This document shows, piece after piece, positions 10,468-21,619 of a DNA stretch of 64,000 nt. The DNA is from Rhabdophis nuchalis (taxonomy: Eukaryota > Chordata > Lepidosauria > Squamata > Natricidae): positions 147,072,962-147,136,961 of the forward strand of contig CM077644.1 of assembly GCA_039707465.1 (NCBI GenBank). The letters are read 5' to 3'. The first letter of the stretch is position 1, and the number at the start of each line of letters is the position of its first letter. Below the pieces are notes generated by a model. It searched no databases. It was not told the origin of the DNA and saw nothing but the letters and a program-made list of their open reading frames with translations. The position numbers were made by a program, and so were the translations under genes.

Positions 10468-10885
10468 TGTCAGAACGCTAATGAATGCGGAATAGTGTAA
10501 TTCACCGGACAGTAATGAGATACGTTGCTGTAAACCACAAACAAACTCTAAAACAGTGATAGTAAGAAAATAAAGTCTTTACTTTGTAGCAACTGAAATG
10601 CTTCTTCCAACTAACTCTTCAAACAATAATAACAACAGTCCTTCACCAAACACAGATACAGTATCTCACAGTGATGCAAAACAATCCTCCTTCTTCTTCA
10701 CAGCTTCAGCACAGGATCACAAGGAATCGAACAGGGAATGAGCTTGTGATTCTGAGCTTCCTTTATAGTAGAACTGTATAATTACAGCCAATGAGATTAT
10801 AAGTCAGTTCTTAAAGCTACACAATTCCTTAAGAACATAAGCTCATATATATTGCCAACCCAATATAAGGCTGAATATCCTAACA
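10468..10885 (-). repeat. Solo-LTR-like repeat, 418 bp
   Basis: On the minus strand it runs from TGTTAGGATATT to TTCTGACA, i.e. TG...CA ends, with a GCAATATATATGAGC TATA-like stretch and a later AACGTATCTCATTACTG segment. The copy at 13689-14123 shares these landmarks in the same order, and 59239-59485 is a partial copy. I see no coding sequence on either side, so it looks like a solo LTR. I could not confirm a target duplication. Confidence 0.5.
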
Positions 10886-10894
10886 ATACCTACC

Positions 10895-11140
10895 TCGAGC
10901 TCCAGTGGTGCAGTGGTTAGACTGCAGTACTGCAGGCTACTTCTGCCAACTGCCTGTAATTTGGCAATTCAAATCTCACCAGGCTCAAGATTGACTCAGC
11001 CTTCCATCCTTCCGAGGCAGGTAAAATGTGGATCCAGATTGTTGGGAGCAATAGGTCAACTCTTTAAACTGCTTAGAGAGGGCTGTAGAGCAGCCCACTG
11101 TAAAGTGGTATGTAAGTCTAAGTGCTATTGCTACCTTCTT
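10895..11140 (+). mobile_element. tRNA-derived SINE (family A)
   Basis: The head GTGGTGCAGTGGTTAGACTG (A box) and AATTCAAATCTCACC (B-box-like) are followed by the family A body: TTGACTCAGCCTTCC and TTAAACTGCTTAGAG, ending near CTAAGTGCTATTGC. This is the best copy of the family in the window. Confidence 0.75.
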
Positions 11141-11600
11141 TTCTTCTTTTGTTATCTCTGGTCTTCTTATCAGGACATGAACATGTTATTCATAACAATA
11201 CACCCGTTTCCTGATATTCTCCATAACAGCAATCTTGTAAAGAAGACTGGGCTGAAAGCAGGTGACTGGCCCAAAGTCCTTCAGCAAGTGGATTTGAATC
11301 TTCAGTTCTACCATCCTAATCCAATAAACTAACTTCTACATCACACTGGCTTTATATATGAATCAGTTTACTGTGGCTTATTTTGAAAAGCCATAGCTAA
11401 AGAAAACTCAACAATTGTTCCTTTGCCCTAGTGACTGCCTGACCAAGATGCTGGTTGTGACCAGTGCCTTTCAAATAAGGCTTGTTGGGCTGCTCTCCCT
11501 CCCCTTAAATTCTAGCCAGCATATTTTTCTTTCTCATGTTGGTGTTTTAGGTTGCTCCACCTTATAGTGCCCTGTATAGGGCACTAATATACATATGGCA
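11141..11600. other. Unassigned region
   Basis: No gene or repeat that I recognise between the SINE and the PLE-like tail. Confidence 0.4.
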
Positions 11601-11680
11601 GTGATGATGTTACCTAGATAGGTAATGAAAGATCTGCAAGAAAACAACTGAGCTCAGAGAGTACCAAGAACCCAATTTGT
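11601..11680 (+). mobile_element. PLE-like 3' tail fragment
   Basis: Reads GTGATGATG, a hairpin TTACCT/AGGTAA, GAAAGATCTGCAAG, then CTCAGAGAGTACCAAG. The same order ends the PLE fragment at 17165-17660. It belongs to a different PLE subfamily from the two large copies. Confidence 0.5.
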
Positions 11681-11740
11681 GCCTAGTATCCCAATATCAA
11701 CTTGTGCCTGACTTATCTGTGTAGAAGCTCTCTATCACTA

Positions 11741-12025
11741 CACTGGTGGGGTTCAAAATTTTTTACTACCAGTTCTATGGGTGTGGCTTGGTGGGCATGG
11801 TGGGCGTGGCAGGGGAAGGATACTGTAAAATCCTGGTTCCCTCTCCACTCCAGGGGAAAGATATTGCAAAATCCCCATTCCCTCCCAATCAGCTGGGACT
11901 CGGGAGGCAGAGAATAGATGGGGCCGGGGCCAGTCAGAGGTGGTATTTATCGGTTCTCTGAACTACTCAAAATTTCTGCTACCGGTTCTCCAGAACTGGT
12001 CAGAACCTGCTGAATTCCACCTCTG
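11741..12025. mobile_element. hAT-like MITE, 285 bp
   Basis: Starts CACTGGTGGGGTTC and ends GAATTCCACCTCTG. The 7-bp repeat ATCACTA flanks both sides (11734-11740 and 12026-12032), consistent with an 8-bp duplication that lost one base. The interior has GGTGTGGCTTGGTGGGC and the ACCGGTTCTCCAGAAC words shared with 16521-16803. Confidence 0.8.
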
Positions 12026-13688
12026 ATCACTATCTAGACATAGAGAGAGAAAGCACACACAGAGAAGGCATAAAAACGTAAACTTGTGTGGTCATTAGTA
12101 GAGTGTATTCAATTCTGAGCAAAGATGGACTCTCAGTCAGGGAAAGAAGAAGATTGGGAAAAATAGCAGATGTGGAAAGCAATTCTTTCCGTAATCATCT
12201 TTGTTCCAAAGTGTTACGGTATATAGAAGGCACAAATAGTATGCCTGCTGGGATGCACAGGATCTAATTACCCTGGCAATATAGGAATTGAAATGAGATC
12301 TACGTAACGGGGTTAACACCATGGGGGGGGAGGGGGGACGGACATTAAGTCAGAGACAGGTGGATGCCAGTGAAACCTGTGGTCAGTGCTCTTGACTCAC
12401 CTTGCTTGACAGGTTGGGCTCTCTGGAAGGGTTTTTAGCCTGCCCAACCTGTTCTAAATCTGTTGGTTATTTTTCAGGAGTTAAGGGGTGATTTATTGCT
12501 TAATTAGGCAGTAAGAACATCATAAAAATAAATGTGTGGATGTCTATTGAGATTTTGCAGACGCTCCAAATCATGTTTTAATTGGGAAAGGAAACATTCT
12601 GATAGGTCTCCCAGAGACACCCGCATACAGCCCCATTGTGCTACGCTAAGTCTCCCGTGCAAATGGTTAATGAAAATCCATCACCGGCTGGCTCGCTTGG
12701 AACCACTGTTTATTTCAAGAAGAAACATGCATTTGAAAATACGAAATGCCTATCAGGCAGAAGTTTCAAACTTGGAAAAGCAAAGGAGTTCTGCTAATGA
12801 TGATTTGTATTGACAGTGTACACTTCATTATAAATTTAAGTGTGTTCGGCTACATTGTTACAGCACATGCACAGTAAGAGGAAATCCTTCTCTCTCTCAC
12901 TCACATGCATGGGGACTTCTGTCAGAGCAGAAACTGATCCAAATTCCTGATATCCTGCAAACAAATTAAAAAGCTCGGCTGAGATGAAGCCCCATTTTTG
13001 GCTTTTAACTCTTACCAAAAAAAAAAAAAAGCAGTTGTCATCGTTTTCCCAAAAGATGCTGAATCATTTTACTCCAGGATGTGAAGAATAGGGCAATCAG
13101 GAAAAGATCTTAATCTATTTGGAAAGAGGGCTGTTGATCTTTTTCAAAATCCCGGCCCTACTAAAAAAGAGAAGAAAAGGAAGGAATATGTGACTATTCT
13201 TATGTACTGATAAATATGTAAATATTGCCATCTTCCAGCACGCAGATGAGTCTGAAAAACATTTTAAAGGACCTTTTCAAAGCAGCACACCAAGGACTTT
13301 CTTTCCGTAATAAAAGATACCCTTCAAAATGTTAAATGTCAAAAAATGGGAAGTGTGTGTGTGTGTGTTAACCTGAAACAGCAACAGAACAGTTAAAAAG
13401 AAATAACATATTTACGGAACTTACTTTCTGCATTGGACACTGGATTTAAGTAAAGATCTCAACACCTGTACAGTGAATCTTAGGGGAAAAAATATGGAAG
13501 AGCATGGGGTAGATGCCTCCCTCCCTTTTAGCAGACATTAAATAAATAATGATTATTACAGCCAAAAGCCCAATTAAGATACAGAACGAATTGTGGAGTC
13601 TTCCCCTTCCAGGTTTTTATTTTTTTCATGTTCATCTGGTGACTCATAGACAGGTCCAGGTTGTGGTCTTGGCAACAAGTTGTGAAGG
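12026..13688. other. Unassigned region
   Basis: 1.66 kb without a recognisable repeat or gene, with a short (GT)n near 13354. Some stretches (12530-12830, 12840-13020) give short open frames on opposite strands without motifs. This may be genuinely single-copy DNA. Confidence 0.4.
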
Positions 13689-14123
13689 TGTTAGGACTAA
13701 AATCCTAGTGTTGGATTGGCAATATATATATAAGCCATGATTGCAATTGGCATCTATTACTTTAAATACTACAGTGGAATGTAATTGGCTGCTGCTTCCT
13801 AACTCAGCCATAAGAGGAAGCCAGAAGCACTGTTAGTTTGCTGGTCATTTGAATGGAGACTCTGAATATTGGGTTTAGATCAGCAGAACAAGGAGGTTTG
13901 TTGATTGAACGACTGTAAGCTAACTGTTTGAGTTAAAAACTGTATTTTTGATTCAAGACTAATTATCACTGTTTGTGAAGAAGTAGTTTATTTTTCCACC
14001 ACAAGTAGTCTACTTGTTTTTACCATCACTGTTTGTGACTTTTAGTGTGACTTCTAGCAACGTATCTCTTGCTGCAAATTCCATTGCACAACTCTCTGTC
14101 TCCTAAAGGAGATATCCCCAACA
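13689..14123 (+). repeat. Solo-LTR-like repeat, 435 bp, with long flanking direct repeat
   Basis: Runs from TGTTAGGACTAAAATCC to TATCCCCAACA, with GGCAATATATATATAAGCC (TATA-like) about 35 bases in and GCAACGTATCTCTTGCTG near the end. It is the same family as 10468-10885. The 17-mer GTGGTCTTGGCAACAAG occurs on both sides (13663-13679 and 14124-14140), and similarity extends several bases further. That is far longer than the usual 4-6 bp duplication of LTR elements. Confidence 0.5.
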
Positions 14124-14140
14124 GTGGTCTTGGCAACAAG

Positions 14141-14807
14141 ATGCAAAGGGTTGGCTATTGACTCAGGGGTGAAATCAACTTACCTTTGCTACCAGTTCAC
14201 AAATGTGAGCGTGCGCAGATTGGAGGGTATGGAGGGGAAACATCCCATACTTTGAAAAAAACTATCCAACAATGCCTATCAATATTCTAAGCCGAAAGTT
14301 TAAAATGTCAGTTTCCAAAGTTTTGTTATTCTTTGCTGATTCTCAGTACTGAAGAAAACGTGCATTAATTAACATCATCACCAAGGCAGCAAAATTTCCT
14401 AAAGTACTCATCACTCATTGGTAGCTGGTATTGTAATAGACTTGATATTTATATCTTATATGTTTTTTCTCTGTGCTATTCTATCCACTTGTGCTAAAAA
14501 TAAACCAGTCATAAAGGCCTGTCTTCCCACACTTATGACAGCTCAGTGATGTTTCTGCTTTGCTGTTTCTGATTTCAGCAACCAAGTGCAAACAGCTGAT
14601 TCTTGTCCAGGTGTTGAATTAGCTTGTTCCCATAATGCAGTGACTTGTATTTTTTTCATCAGTGTCCATACCTTTGAACAGAGAGTATGATAGAAAGATA
14701 ATATCATTACTAGTAAAATCACTGCTGTATTCAAGCAAGTCCTCATCGCTATATTATATTGCCTTGTCTGAATAATATTATTTGACTGAATAACGTCCAG
14801 AAGCTAT
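14141..14807. other. Unassigned region with hAT-like end
   Basis: At 14164 the words CAGGGGTGAAATC and GCTACCAGTTCAC look like the left end of a decayed hAT-like MITE, but no right end is visible. The rest is unassigned. Confidence 0.35.
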
Positions 14808-15920
14808 CTACATGGTGCTGAGAAAACAACTTGCATTTAAACACCAGCAAGACAAGGGAGATAATGCTGGACTTCCAGAAGCAGAGAGAGGAAAGGAGGG
14901 AGCTTTGTAGAGAGGGTTTCCTCTTTCAAATTCCTGGGAGTGCACCAGGGGTATGTTCCTGAACCAGTTAGTACCGGTTTGTTGTCCATACACCTTTTGC
15001 ACGTGCCGGCCATGTGTTGCTTGCACATGCGCCTTTGACTTAAAATTTCTCTGCGCATGCGCAGAACCATGCCAACAGTGGCAGAAGACACCGGAGAACC
15101 AGTTCAGGGATCTGTCAGGCCTGCGTTGCTGCCAGTTCTGCGACCCAGGCCTGAATTCTACTACCAGTTCGACTGAATTGGGCTGAACCGGCAGTAACTC
15201 ACCTCTGGAGTGCACCTTAGCCAAGATCTTATCTGGAAAAATAACATGTCCCAGATGGTCAGAAAGGCTCAACAGAGACTCCATTTCCTTACGCCCTTGT
15301 GGAAAAATCAGGTGGAACAACAACTGATGACTTCCTTTTACCGGTCTATGATAGAAAGCATCCTCACATATTGTGTTATGGTATTGACAGCCACGGACAG
15401 AAAGGCATTACAGAGGGTAATGAGCACAGCACAAAAAATCATGGGCTGCCCCCTGACCCCACTGGATGAAATCACCAGGACCCGCTGCCTCAGCAGAGTG
15501 AGGAAAATCTTCAGGATGATTCACACTCTGGTCAGCACTTCTTTACTCTCCTACCATCAGCAGGAAATATAGAAGCATAGCCAGCCAAACGAATAGTATG
15601 AAAAATAGCTTTTATCCTTGGGCTGTCACACTTCTAAACGCAACATAACACCACAAGTCTAATATGATAGACTTGCAAGGCCAACCTAACATGCAACATG
15701 TTTATACCAGTGTAATATAGTGGTATATACGTATGTGTATTTGGGAATGTGTGCTAGTTATTACTTAGTTGAGTTTAGGGATTTCTTTTTTCTTTTATTT
15801 ATTGAGTTATTGAGATGTAGTCTGTGTTTTTGGGGTGGGTGCACCAAGGGAGGTTCATTCAATTTTATTGTACACATGTTGTGCATTGACAATAAAGGTT
15901 TGATTTGATTTAATTTGATT
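14808..15920 (+). mobile_element. L2-like LINE fragment split by a hAT-like MITE
   Basis: Coding remnants run across the MITE at 14946-15207. The upstream part ends in a frame encoding FKFLGVHLSQDL-like sequence; downstream (15210-15572) it reads on through KAQQRLHFL, YRSMIESILTYC and TDRKALQRVMSTAQKI. These words are typical of the region after the RT domain in L2-clade LINEs. The element ends with ACAATAAAGGTTTGATTTGA, an L2-like 3' tail with short tandem repeats. It is a 5'-truncated, disrupted copy. Confidence 0.7.
14946..15207. mobile_element. hAT-like MITE, 262 bp, exact 8-bp TSD
   Basis: Starts CAGGGGTATG and ends AACTCACCTCTG. GAGTGCAC is duplicated exactly (14938-14945 and 15208-15215). 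It interrupts the L2-like coding sequence, so it is younger than that LINE copy. Inside are GCGCATGCGCAGAACC and TTGCACATGCGCC words. Confidence 0.9.
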
Positions 15921-16520
15921 GGAGTATTTATTGTAGGTTTAAAATAAGAAAGAGAAAACTAGTTTAGCGTCTTACTTATTACCTATATTTACTGGAAGAT
16001 GAAATATTTTGAGAGAAAGAAAAAAAATCAGTATTTCTAATTTTCCTCCACATTATGAATGTGAATTGCAAGTTTATCTGAGCTACGTTTCCGGTAAGCC
16101 TGAGTAGCTACATGTCAAATACAAAATCTCCCACTGTCAATTGCTAAATACTTATCAGTATGAAAGCTGAAATTAATTCATCCCATATTTTTTCCTTAAA
16201 GACCATCAATTTTGATAGTGAATATAGGCAGTGGTTAGAAATAGAGATATTCTGTGGTTAGGCAATAATTAACATTGACATTCATAATCCCCAATTTTTA
16301 CAACAGGGGAAAAACTCATTTGACAATATAGAATGTAACAACTTTGTCAGGATTTAATCATATCCGATACATAACCGTCTCAATATGTGTTATTGGACAA
16401 ATTAATAAATCACTAGACATGATAATGCTTAACAGCTGAAATTTCATTTTCAGTTGTTTTGTCAGGACGCAAATGCCAGACAATATTTGATAGGCAGCAT
16501 CCACCATCAGGTATTGAAGT
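15921..16520. other. Unassigned region
   Basis: AT-rich sequence with no recognisable gene or repeat. Confidence 0.45.
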
Positions 16521-16803
16521 CAGAGGTGGTATTCAGCAGGCTCTAACCAGTTCTAGAGAACCGGTAGTGGAGATTCTGAGTAGTTCAGAGAACCGGTAAA
16601 TCCCATCTCTTACTGGCCCCGCCCCCATCTATTCTCTGCCTCTTGAGTCCCAGCTGACCAAGAGAAAATGGATTTTGCAGTAACCTTCCCCTGGAGTGAG
16701 CTGGGAATGGAGTATGCTTCCCCTGCCATGCCCACCAAGCATGCCACGCCCAGCAAGTCACACCCATAGAACCAGTAGTAAAAAAAATTGGATCCCACCA
16801 CTG
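16521..16803. mobile_element. hAT-like MITE, 283 bp
   Basis: Starts CAGAGGTGGTATTC and ends GGATCCCACCACTG. The flanking octamers ATTGAAGT and ATTGAGAT agree at 6 of 8. It is a reverse-oriented relative of 11741-12025 (shared TTCTAGAGAACCGGTAG and CCCGCCCCCATCTATTCTC). Confidence 0.8.
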
Positions 16804-17164
16804 ATTGAGATAGCAACTGCCGTGGTGTGGTGGTGAAGGGATTCAGACTGGAAAAATCCAGGCTAATGTTCACTTTCAGGCATGGAAGTTCACTAGATTG
16901 GGGACAGGTTTTTTCTTGCAACCTAAACTAGCTTACCAGGTTGTTATGATCCAAAACTAAAGGTGAGTGTGTGTTCTCCCTGGAGCTCTGAAAGGAAAGA
17001 TGAATATGAGTAGTCCTAGGCTTAAAACCACAATGGGGACCAGAACATTTGCCAATAAGCAGTATGGTTGTTAAGTGAAGCATCACATGACTGTACCTAA
17101 TTTTACAACCTTCTTTTGCTGTCAAGTAAGAAGTCATCATATGGAAGTCAGAAGAATTATTTAA
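16804..17164. other. Unassigned region
   Basis: Contains TTGTTAAGTGAAGCATCAC and TTTACAACC words near 17070-17110, decayed pieces of a repeat built on TTAAGTGA/ACTTACGAC motifs (see 52439). Otherwise unassigned. Confidence 0.35.
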
Positions 17165-17660
17165 TTTCACAACATATAGACAAATGTAACCATAGTTTCA
17201 ATTGGGAAAATGTGACAACCTTAGATCAGGCCAAGTCCAAAAACGCCAGGGGATTTCTAGAAGCCTGGCGCTCTGGCAAATCAGCCATCAATAGACACAT
17301 AGACATCAACAACATCTATAGACTATGCAAAAGAGACAATCAACCAGCTCAAAAGACAACAAAAAGATTCCACCACCTCTCTACCAGTAATCAGCACCCA
17401 GATCATCATAGACTAACTCCAACAATTTTCAGACCAACCATCAAGTAAACAATACCCTAATCAAGAAACTGCCAAACAGCCCAACCAAAGAATCTCTAAG
17501 ACCGCCCCCACCCACCCAGACAGGCAAGTCACCAGAATATAAACTTACAGCAAACAACACTCATTAGTAACACTAATGATGTTACTTGGTTAGGGTAATG
17601 AAATGTCTGAAAGAAAACAAGCAAACTCAGAGAGCACCCAGGATCCTTGAAGACATCATA
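17165..17660 (+). pseudogene. Penelope-like element C-terminal fragment and tail
   Basis: The frame reads HSFNWENVTTLDQAKSKNAR, then LEAWRSGKSAINRHIDIN, matching the end of the GIY-YIG nuclease domain in a second PLE subfamily (an H-x-F-x-W block followed by an INRHxDIN block). The frame ends at 17448. The tail contains AATGATGTTACTTGGTTAGG, then GTAATGAAATGTCTG and CTCAGAGAGCACC, the hairpin-GAAA motif shared with 11601-11680. The RT and most of the nuclease are missing. Confidence 0.6.
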
Positions 17661-17925
17661 TGGTCATCATTTGCAACCTTCCCTGCCAGCTTCCCCATTT
17701 GACTCTGCTTGTCAGAAGTCAGTTGACACGATGGCAATTAAATGATAGCCTGGAATTCTGCAACCATTGTCAATACAGGCTAGTTGCCAACCCCCGGAAT
17801 CGCAAGCAGGTAACAATTGCTGTGTAAAGTCCAGTCATAAGTCACTTTTTTCAGCGCTGCCATACCTTTAAATGGTCACGAAATGAACAGTCCTAAATCA
17901 AGGTCTATTTGTATCTGACAAATAG
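17661..17925 (-). repeat. Decayed ACTTACGAC-type repeat
   Basis: Contains GCAACCTTCCCTGCCAGCTT, TTTGACTCTGCTTGTCAGAAG and CATAAGTCACTTTTTTCAGC, words of a dispersed repeat also present at 52439-52738 and 59028-59178. It is probably nonautonomous and ancient, and its ends are not clear. Confidence 0.45.
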
Positions 17926-18090
17926 ACGAATAATATGATGGTGAGTGGAACTACATATTGCCTGCCACTAACAAACGATCCACGTGAAGGAAGTTAGCAC
18001 CCACCCCTCTACCAGAAAAATGAAATATCCTAGGAAATATTAAAAAGGCAGAATATTATATTTCCCTAGATGAAAAAGGGAGAAACATGA

Positions 18091-18116
18091 TTATTATTAT
18101 TATTATTATTATTAAT
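18091..18116. repeat. (TTA)n microsatellite
   Basis: About eight ATT/TTA units at the 3' (tail) side of the LINE end that follows, as is common for LINE tails. Confidence 0.9.
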
Positions 18117-18425
18117 TTAATTTGTATACCACCCTCTCTCCCGTTGGGACTCAGGGCAGTGCACAGGGATAATAAAAGATACAATACATATAAATACAAT
18201 CAATAGATAAATTTAAAATTAAATTAAATAAATTTAACCCGTGCTAAAATATTAAGAAACCCTATTAAAACGATGGTAAAACAAACTATGCCAGGCCGGC
18301 CGCATGAAAGAAGTAAGTCTTTAATGCTCAACGGAAGAGGTGAAGGTCCCAAGGTCCCCCGCGCGACCGCATTCTGCACTAACTGGAGCCTTCGGGTGCA
18401 CCTCAAGGGAAGCCCCATGTAAAGC
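18117..18425 (-). mobile_element. LINE 3' end (L2/CR1-like)
   Basis: Shares TATACCACCCTCTCTCCC, GGGACTCAGGGCAGTGCACA and GCCAGGCCGGCCGCATG words with the LINE tails at 8945-9396 and 31870-31930. The tail points to the TTA repeat at 18091. Coding remnants are heavily decayed. Confidence 0.6.
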
Positions 18426-18758
18426 AGCTCCCTGCACCCACCTTCAAATCTTGGATGATGGGATTAAGACATGGCCCTCAGACACATGATAAGATTAGCC
18501 CTAAACCCATCTAGCAACAGAACTCACCACATGGCACCTGGGGAGATTGCATCAAGATCCAACCAGGCCTGGGACACAGACAGCCTACAATGTTAGCTAA
18601 GACCCCCACCCGCTGGGAGCCTGATAGCCGATGGGATATATTTCTTACACAGGAACAGGAAGTGCTAAAGTGGGACCCAACAGAGGGTGTAAATCTATCC
18701 CTCGCTCCACTCCATGTGTCTTTTTGCTCAGGACCTCAAGCCATGTGGTCCTGCCCAC

Positions 18759-18927
18759 CACAGGTGGGTTTCTGCCGGTTTGCCCCAGATCGGGTGAACT
18801 GGTAGTGGTGGTGGCAGGAGGCTCCACCCACCTGCCTGGACACCTCTGCACATGCGCAGAAGTGTTGCACGGGCGTGCGCACACACACGAGCAAGCCGGT
18901 AATAAAATAAATTGAAACCCACCATTG
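18759..18927. mobile_element. hAT-like MITE, 169 bp
   Basis: Starts CACAGGTGGGTTTC and ends GAAACCCACCATTG. The flanks CTGCCCAC (18751-18758) and CTGACCAC (18928-18935) match 7 of 8. It carries CACATGCGCAGAAGTG and CCACCCACCTGCC family words. Confidence 0.85.
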
Positions 18928-19329
18928 CTGACCACCATTAAAACCATATTATTTTGTTTTGATCTTTGAAGCGTACAGTGCAGGCATTACAGCTTTTACT
19001 TGCTTTTCTGCTCACTCCTTCAGTTTGTCTGGCTACATTGGGTGGGGAGGGCCTTTGGATAAACAGCAGAAGTTTTCAGAGAAGTCCTGCTATTATAAAA
19101 GATGGTTTTGTGCCTTTCAAAACAACACAGGAATTTTCAGGAGAAAATGTTTTTAGCTCTCTGACCCAATTACCTGCTTTTTCCTGCTTGAAGCAGGACA
19201 AAATACAATAAATCTGCTGGGAATAAAACATATACATAATGTACTCATGCTTTTTTCCCCTGGGATACATAAATATGTGCTAAAAGAATCTGAGGGGGCC
19301 CAATGTCAAAAGTAGCCTGTGTGTTAAAA
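18928..19329. other. Unassigned region
   Basis: No recognisable gene or repeat. Two overlapping short open frames in the 18959-19211 stretch show no motif. Confidence 0.4.
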
Positions 19330-19945
19330 TGGTTTAAGACAGGTACAATTCAAGGTGATGATTATCACCTATAAAACTCTATGTGGGACCAGTTATTTGA
19401 AGAACCATTTATCGCTCATGGTTTCTGTCTTTCCAGTATGACCTAACAGAGGGCATACTCTAGATTCCCTCAATTAAACAATGTCCTATTCTGGGATCAA
19501 GAATCTCATCTTCTCTTTTGCAGTGCTTCCCCCTCAAATGAGGTTCCCTTTGAGATTTGGCTAGATGTCACCTTGATGACATTCTAGAAGACTTTGAAAA
19601 CTGGGCTTTTCTCCCAGACCTTGGGCTGGGGTGTTTGAGGTGTTGACTGGATTGTCATCTTTTAACTGCCTCATCTTCTTTGTTTGGATTGTTCTTCATG
19701 AAATTTCTATTTACTTTTTTTATATTGTTCTGTGTTTTGCGAGCCCTGCAGAGTTAGCTGGGTTAGTTTGTGGGTTTTGCTAGTTTGTGGGTTTTGCCCT
19801 ACATTATTGAATTATTTTTAGACTGGGTTGTCTGCTTGATTCAATGTTTGTAGCTGTTTTTATATTTTTCCTAGTTTTGTATACCACCCAGAGTCCATTG
19901 AAGATGGGAGATCAATAAATGTAAATTAATAAATCATACTGTCTA
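19330..19945 (+). mobile_element. Old LINE 3' end
   Basis: Decayed coding words (CACCTATAAAACTCTATGTG, GACTTTGAAAACTGGGC) are followed by a 3' UTR ending TTTGTATACCACCCAGAGTC and ATCAATAAATGTAAATTAAT. This layout fits the end of a LINE of the L2/CR1 superfamily, more diverged than the 22386 copy. Confidence 0.5.
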
Positions 19946-19976
19946 CAGGACTATTGAACTGGGGTGCAGGATTTCC

Positions 19977-20111
19977 CAACCTTAGCAGCTTTAAGATACA
20001 TGAACTTCAACTCCCAGAATTCTCCAGCCAGCACAGAGCATGCTCTGTAAAGGACAACATGGCTGGCTAGGGAATTCTGGGAGCTGAAGTCCACAAGGTT
20101 GGGAAACTCTG
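19977..20111. mobile_element. Palindromic MITE, 135 bp, diverged
   Basis: Starts CAGGATTTCCCAACC and ends GGTTGGGAAACTCTG, with arms containing TTCAACTCCCAGAATTC and GAATTCTGGGAGCTGAAG. It belongs to the family of 54488-54622. The flanks do not show a clear duplication. Confidence 0.7.
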
Positions 20112-20450
20112 CATAAGAGGGAGGGAGCATTTAAACAAGCAAAGATGTTGGACATATCCATGCAATTGAAGCTCCATCCCTTTTACATGTACCCTGTGTG
20201 CAATGCATACTTCAGTTGGACAACTGCAGGCACCATTTTTAGAAAAGTTTTTACCTATAAATAATCTGTCTATCTCTTTTGCTTTCACACCCCACCAATC
20301 TAATTAATGATTCTTCTTTGTTTGGATTATTCTTTATGAAATTTTAGTATAATATCCTTCTGTTGAATTGCCCAATTCTGAAGATTCAGTGTTTATGTCT
20401 AAATTTAGAATGGTATGTGATATTGAGCATTGACGTGCTTTAAGACATGT
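20112..20450. other. Unassigned region
   Basis: AT-rich sequence with no recognised feature. Confidence 0.4.
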
Positions 20451-20458
20451 GGATAGAT

Positions 20459-20531
20459 CAGGGGTGGGCAAACCTTGCAACTTTAAGTCTGAAGGACTTC
20501 AGACTTAAAGTTGCAAAGTTTGCCCACCCCG
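20459..20531. mobile_element. Short palindromic MITE, 73 bp
   Basis: Nearly all of it is one hairpin: CAGGGGTGGGCAAACC, GCAACTTTAAGTCTGAAG, then the reverse complement. Flanks GGATAGAT (20451-20458) and GGACAGAT (20532-20539) match 7 of 8 if one terminal base was lost. It is an internally shortened relative of 60157-60291. Confidence 0.75.
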
Positions 20532-21065
20532 GGACAGATGCTAAGAAAATACACTTATACTGTAAGCTGTTCTGAATTATTATGATTGTTTCTAAATCCC
20601 CCCCCCCTCTTTTTAAAAATGCTTCGCTAGATGGTATTGTTTTGCTTTTGAACAACTCATCCAGCTTCACTGCAAGGCTGTGGAGGAATGACAGAGGACC
20701 TGTTCAAAGAAAGACTCGAAAACTATACTTAATTTACAGACACAGCCTTGGTTGATGTTCCATACACAAGCAATTCTACATCACGCTTTTCAATCCCATG
20801 AATGGCTGTAAATGAAATAGCCAGATAATGAAAAATAACATAAGCAAATAGAATGGTTTATGGCAATTGCCTTTAAAAGTAACAGTGATACTATTTTTGT
20901 ATTGCTCCCCTGAGTATTTGCTCTCAGCTCAAGATGACGCCGGGGTTTGGCAATTTTCCAGCTTAAACGCTTCTGCACTGAAGGTCTCATAAATTGCTCC
21001 TGTGAGATTCATTTATAGATTTCCATAAAGCGAATCTGGTCTTCAGCTAGGTGGATTACATTCGC
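20532..21065. other. Unassigned region
   Basis: No gene or repeat that I recognise. Confidence 0.4.
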
Positions 21066-21073
21066 ATCCTGTC

Positions 21074-21301
21074 CAGGCATGAAAGCCTCTTAACTTTGCT
21101 ACCAGTTCGGAACCTGGAATGCACACGTACACTTGCTTTGCTTGTGGGTAGCACTTCTGCGCATGTGCAGAACATTCTGCACATATGCAGTGTCTGTGCA
21201 GCTGTGCAGGTGGGCAGTGTCCGGGCAGGTGGGCGGTGTCTCCCACTGCCTCCACTACCGATTCGCCCGAACCGGGGCAAACCGGCAGAACACCACCTCT
21301 A
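21074..21301. mobile_element. hAT-like MITE, 228 bp, exact 8-bp TSD
   Basis: Starts CAGGCATGAAAG and ends GAACACCACCTCTA, with family words GCGCATGTGCAGAAC and CCCGAACCGGGGC. ATCCTGTC is duplicated exactly (21066-21073 and 21302-21309). The termini have mutated but the duplication fixes the boundaries. Confidence 0.8.
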
Positions 21302-21324
21302 ATCCTGTCTCATTCCATCAGGTG

Positions 21325-21480
21325 CAGAGCTGGGTTGCTCCCGGTTTGACGCGGATTAGGTGAACCAGTAGTAGCAGCGGTGGGAGACTCTGCTCACCTG
21401 CCCAGATGCTTCTGCGCATGCGCAAGGCTGTGCACATGCACGAGGGAACCGGTAGTAAAAAAAATGGAAATCCACCATTG
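21325..21480. mobile_element. hAT-like MITE, 156 bp
   Basis: Starts CAGAGCTGGGTTGC and ends GGAAATCCACCATTG, with TTCTGCGCATGCGCAAGG inside. Flanks ATCAGGTG and ATCAGACG agree at 6 of 8. It lies only 23 bp from the previous element. Confidence 0.7.
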
Positions 21481-21540
21481 ATCAGACGGTTTATGACCTT
21501 CTTCAACTTCTGTATCCCATCTGTTGTATTACAAAACTAT

Positions 21541-21619
21541 GGAGGAAAACTACTTGGTGAACTTTGAAAAACCTACTACGACAAAAGCTGTACAAATCAA
21601 ACTCCCATCTAGCCCACAG
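21541..21619 (+). other. Possible single host exon (unconfirmed)
   Basis: A frame encoding ENYLVNFEKPTTTKAVQIKL and a few more residues is followed exactly by CAG|GTAAGG, a strong 5' splice site (cut after 21619). A pyrimidine-rich stretch lies upstream at about 21500-21525, but there is no well-placed acceptor AG. The peptide looks like folded-domain sequence (a beta-strand-rich NFEKPxTxKAVxI pattern), unlike the chance frames nearby. No family is recognised. This is the only place in the window where a host exon seems plausible. Confidence 0.25.
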
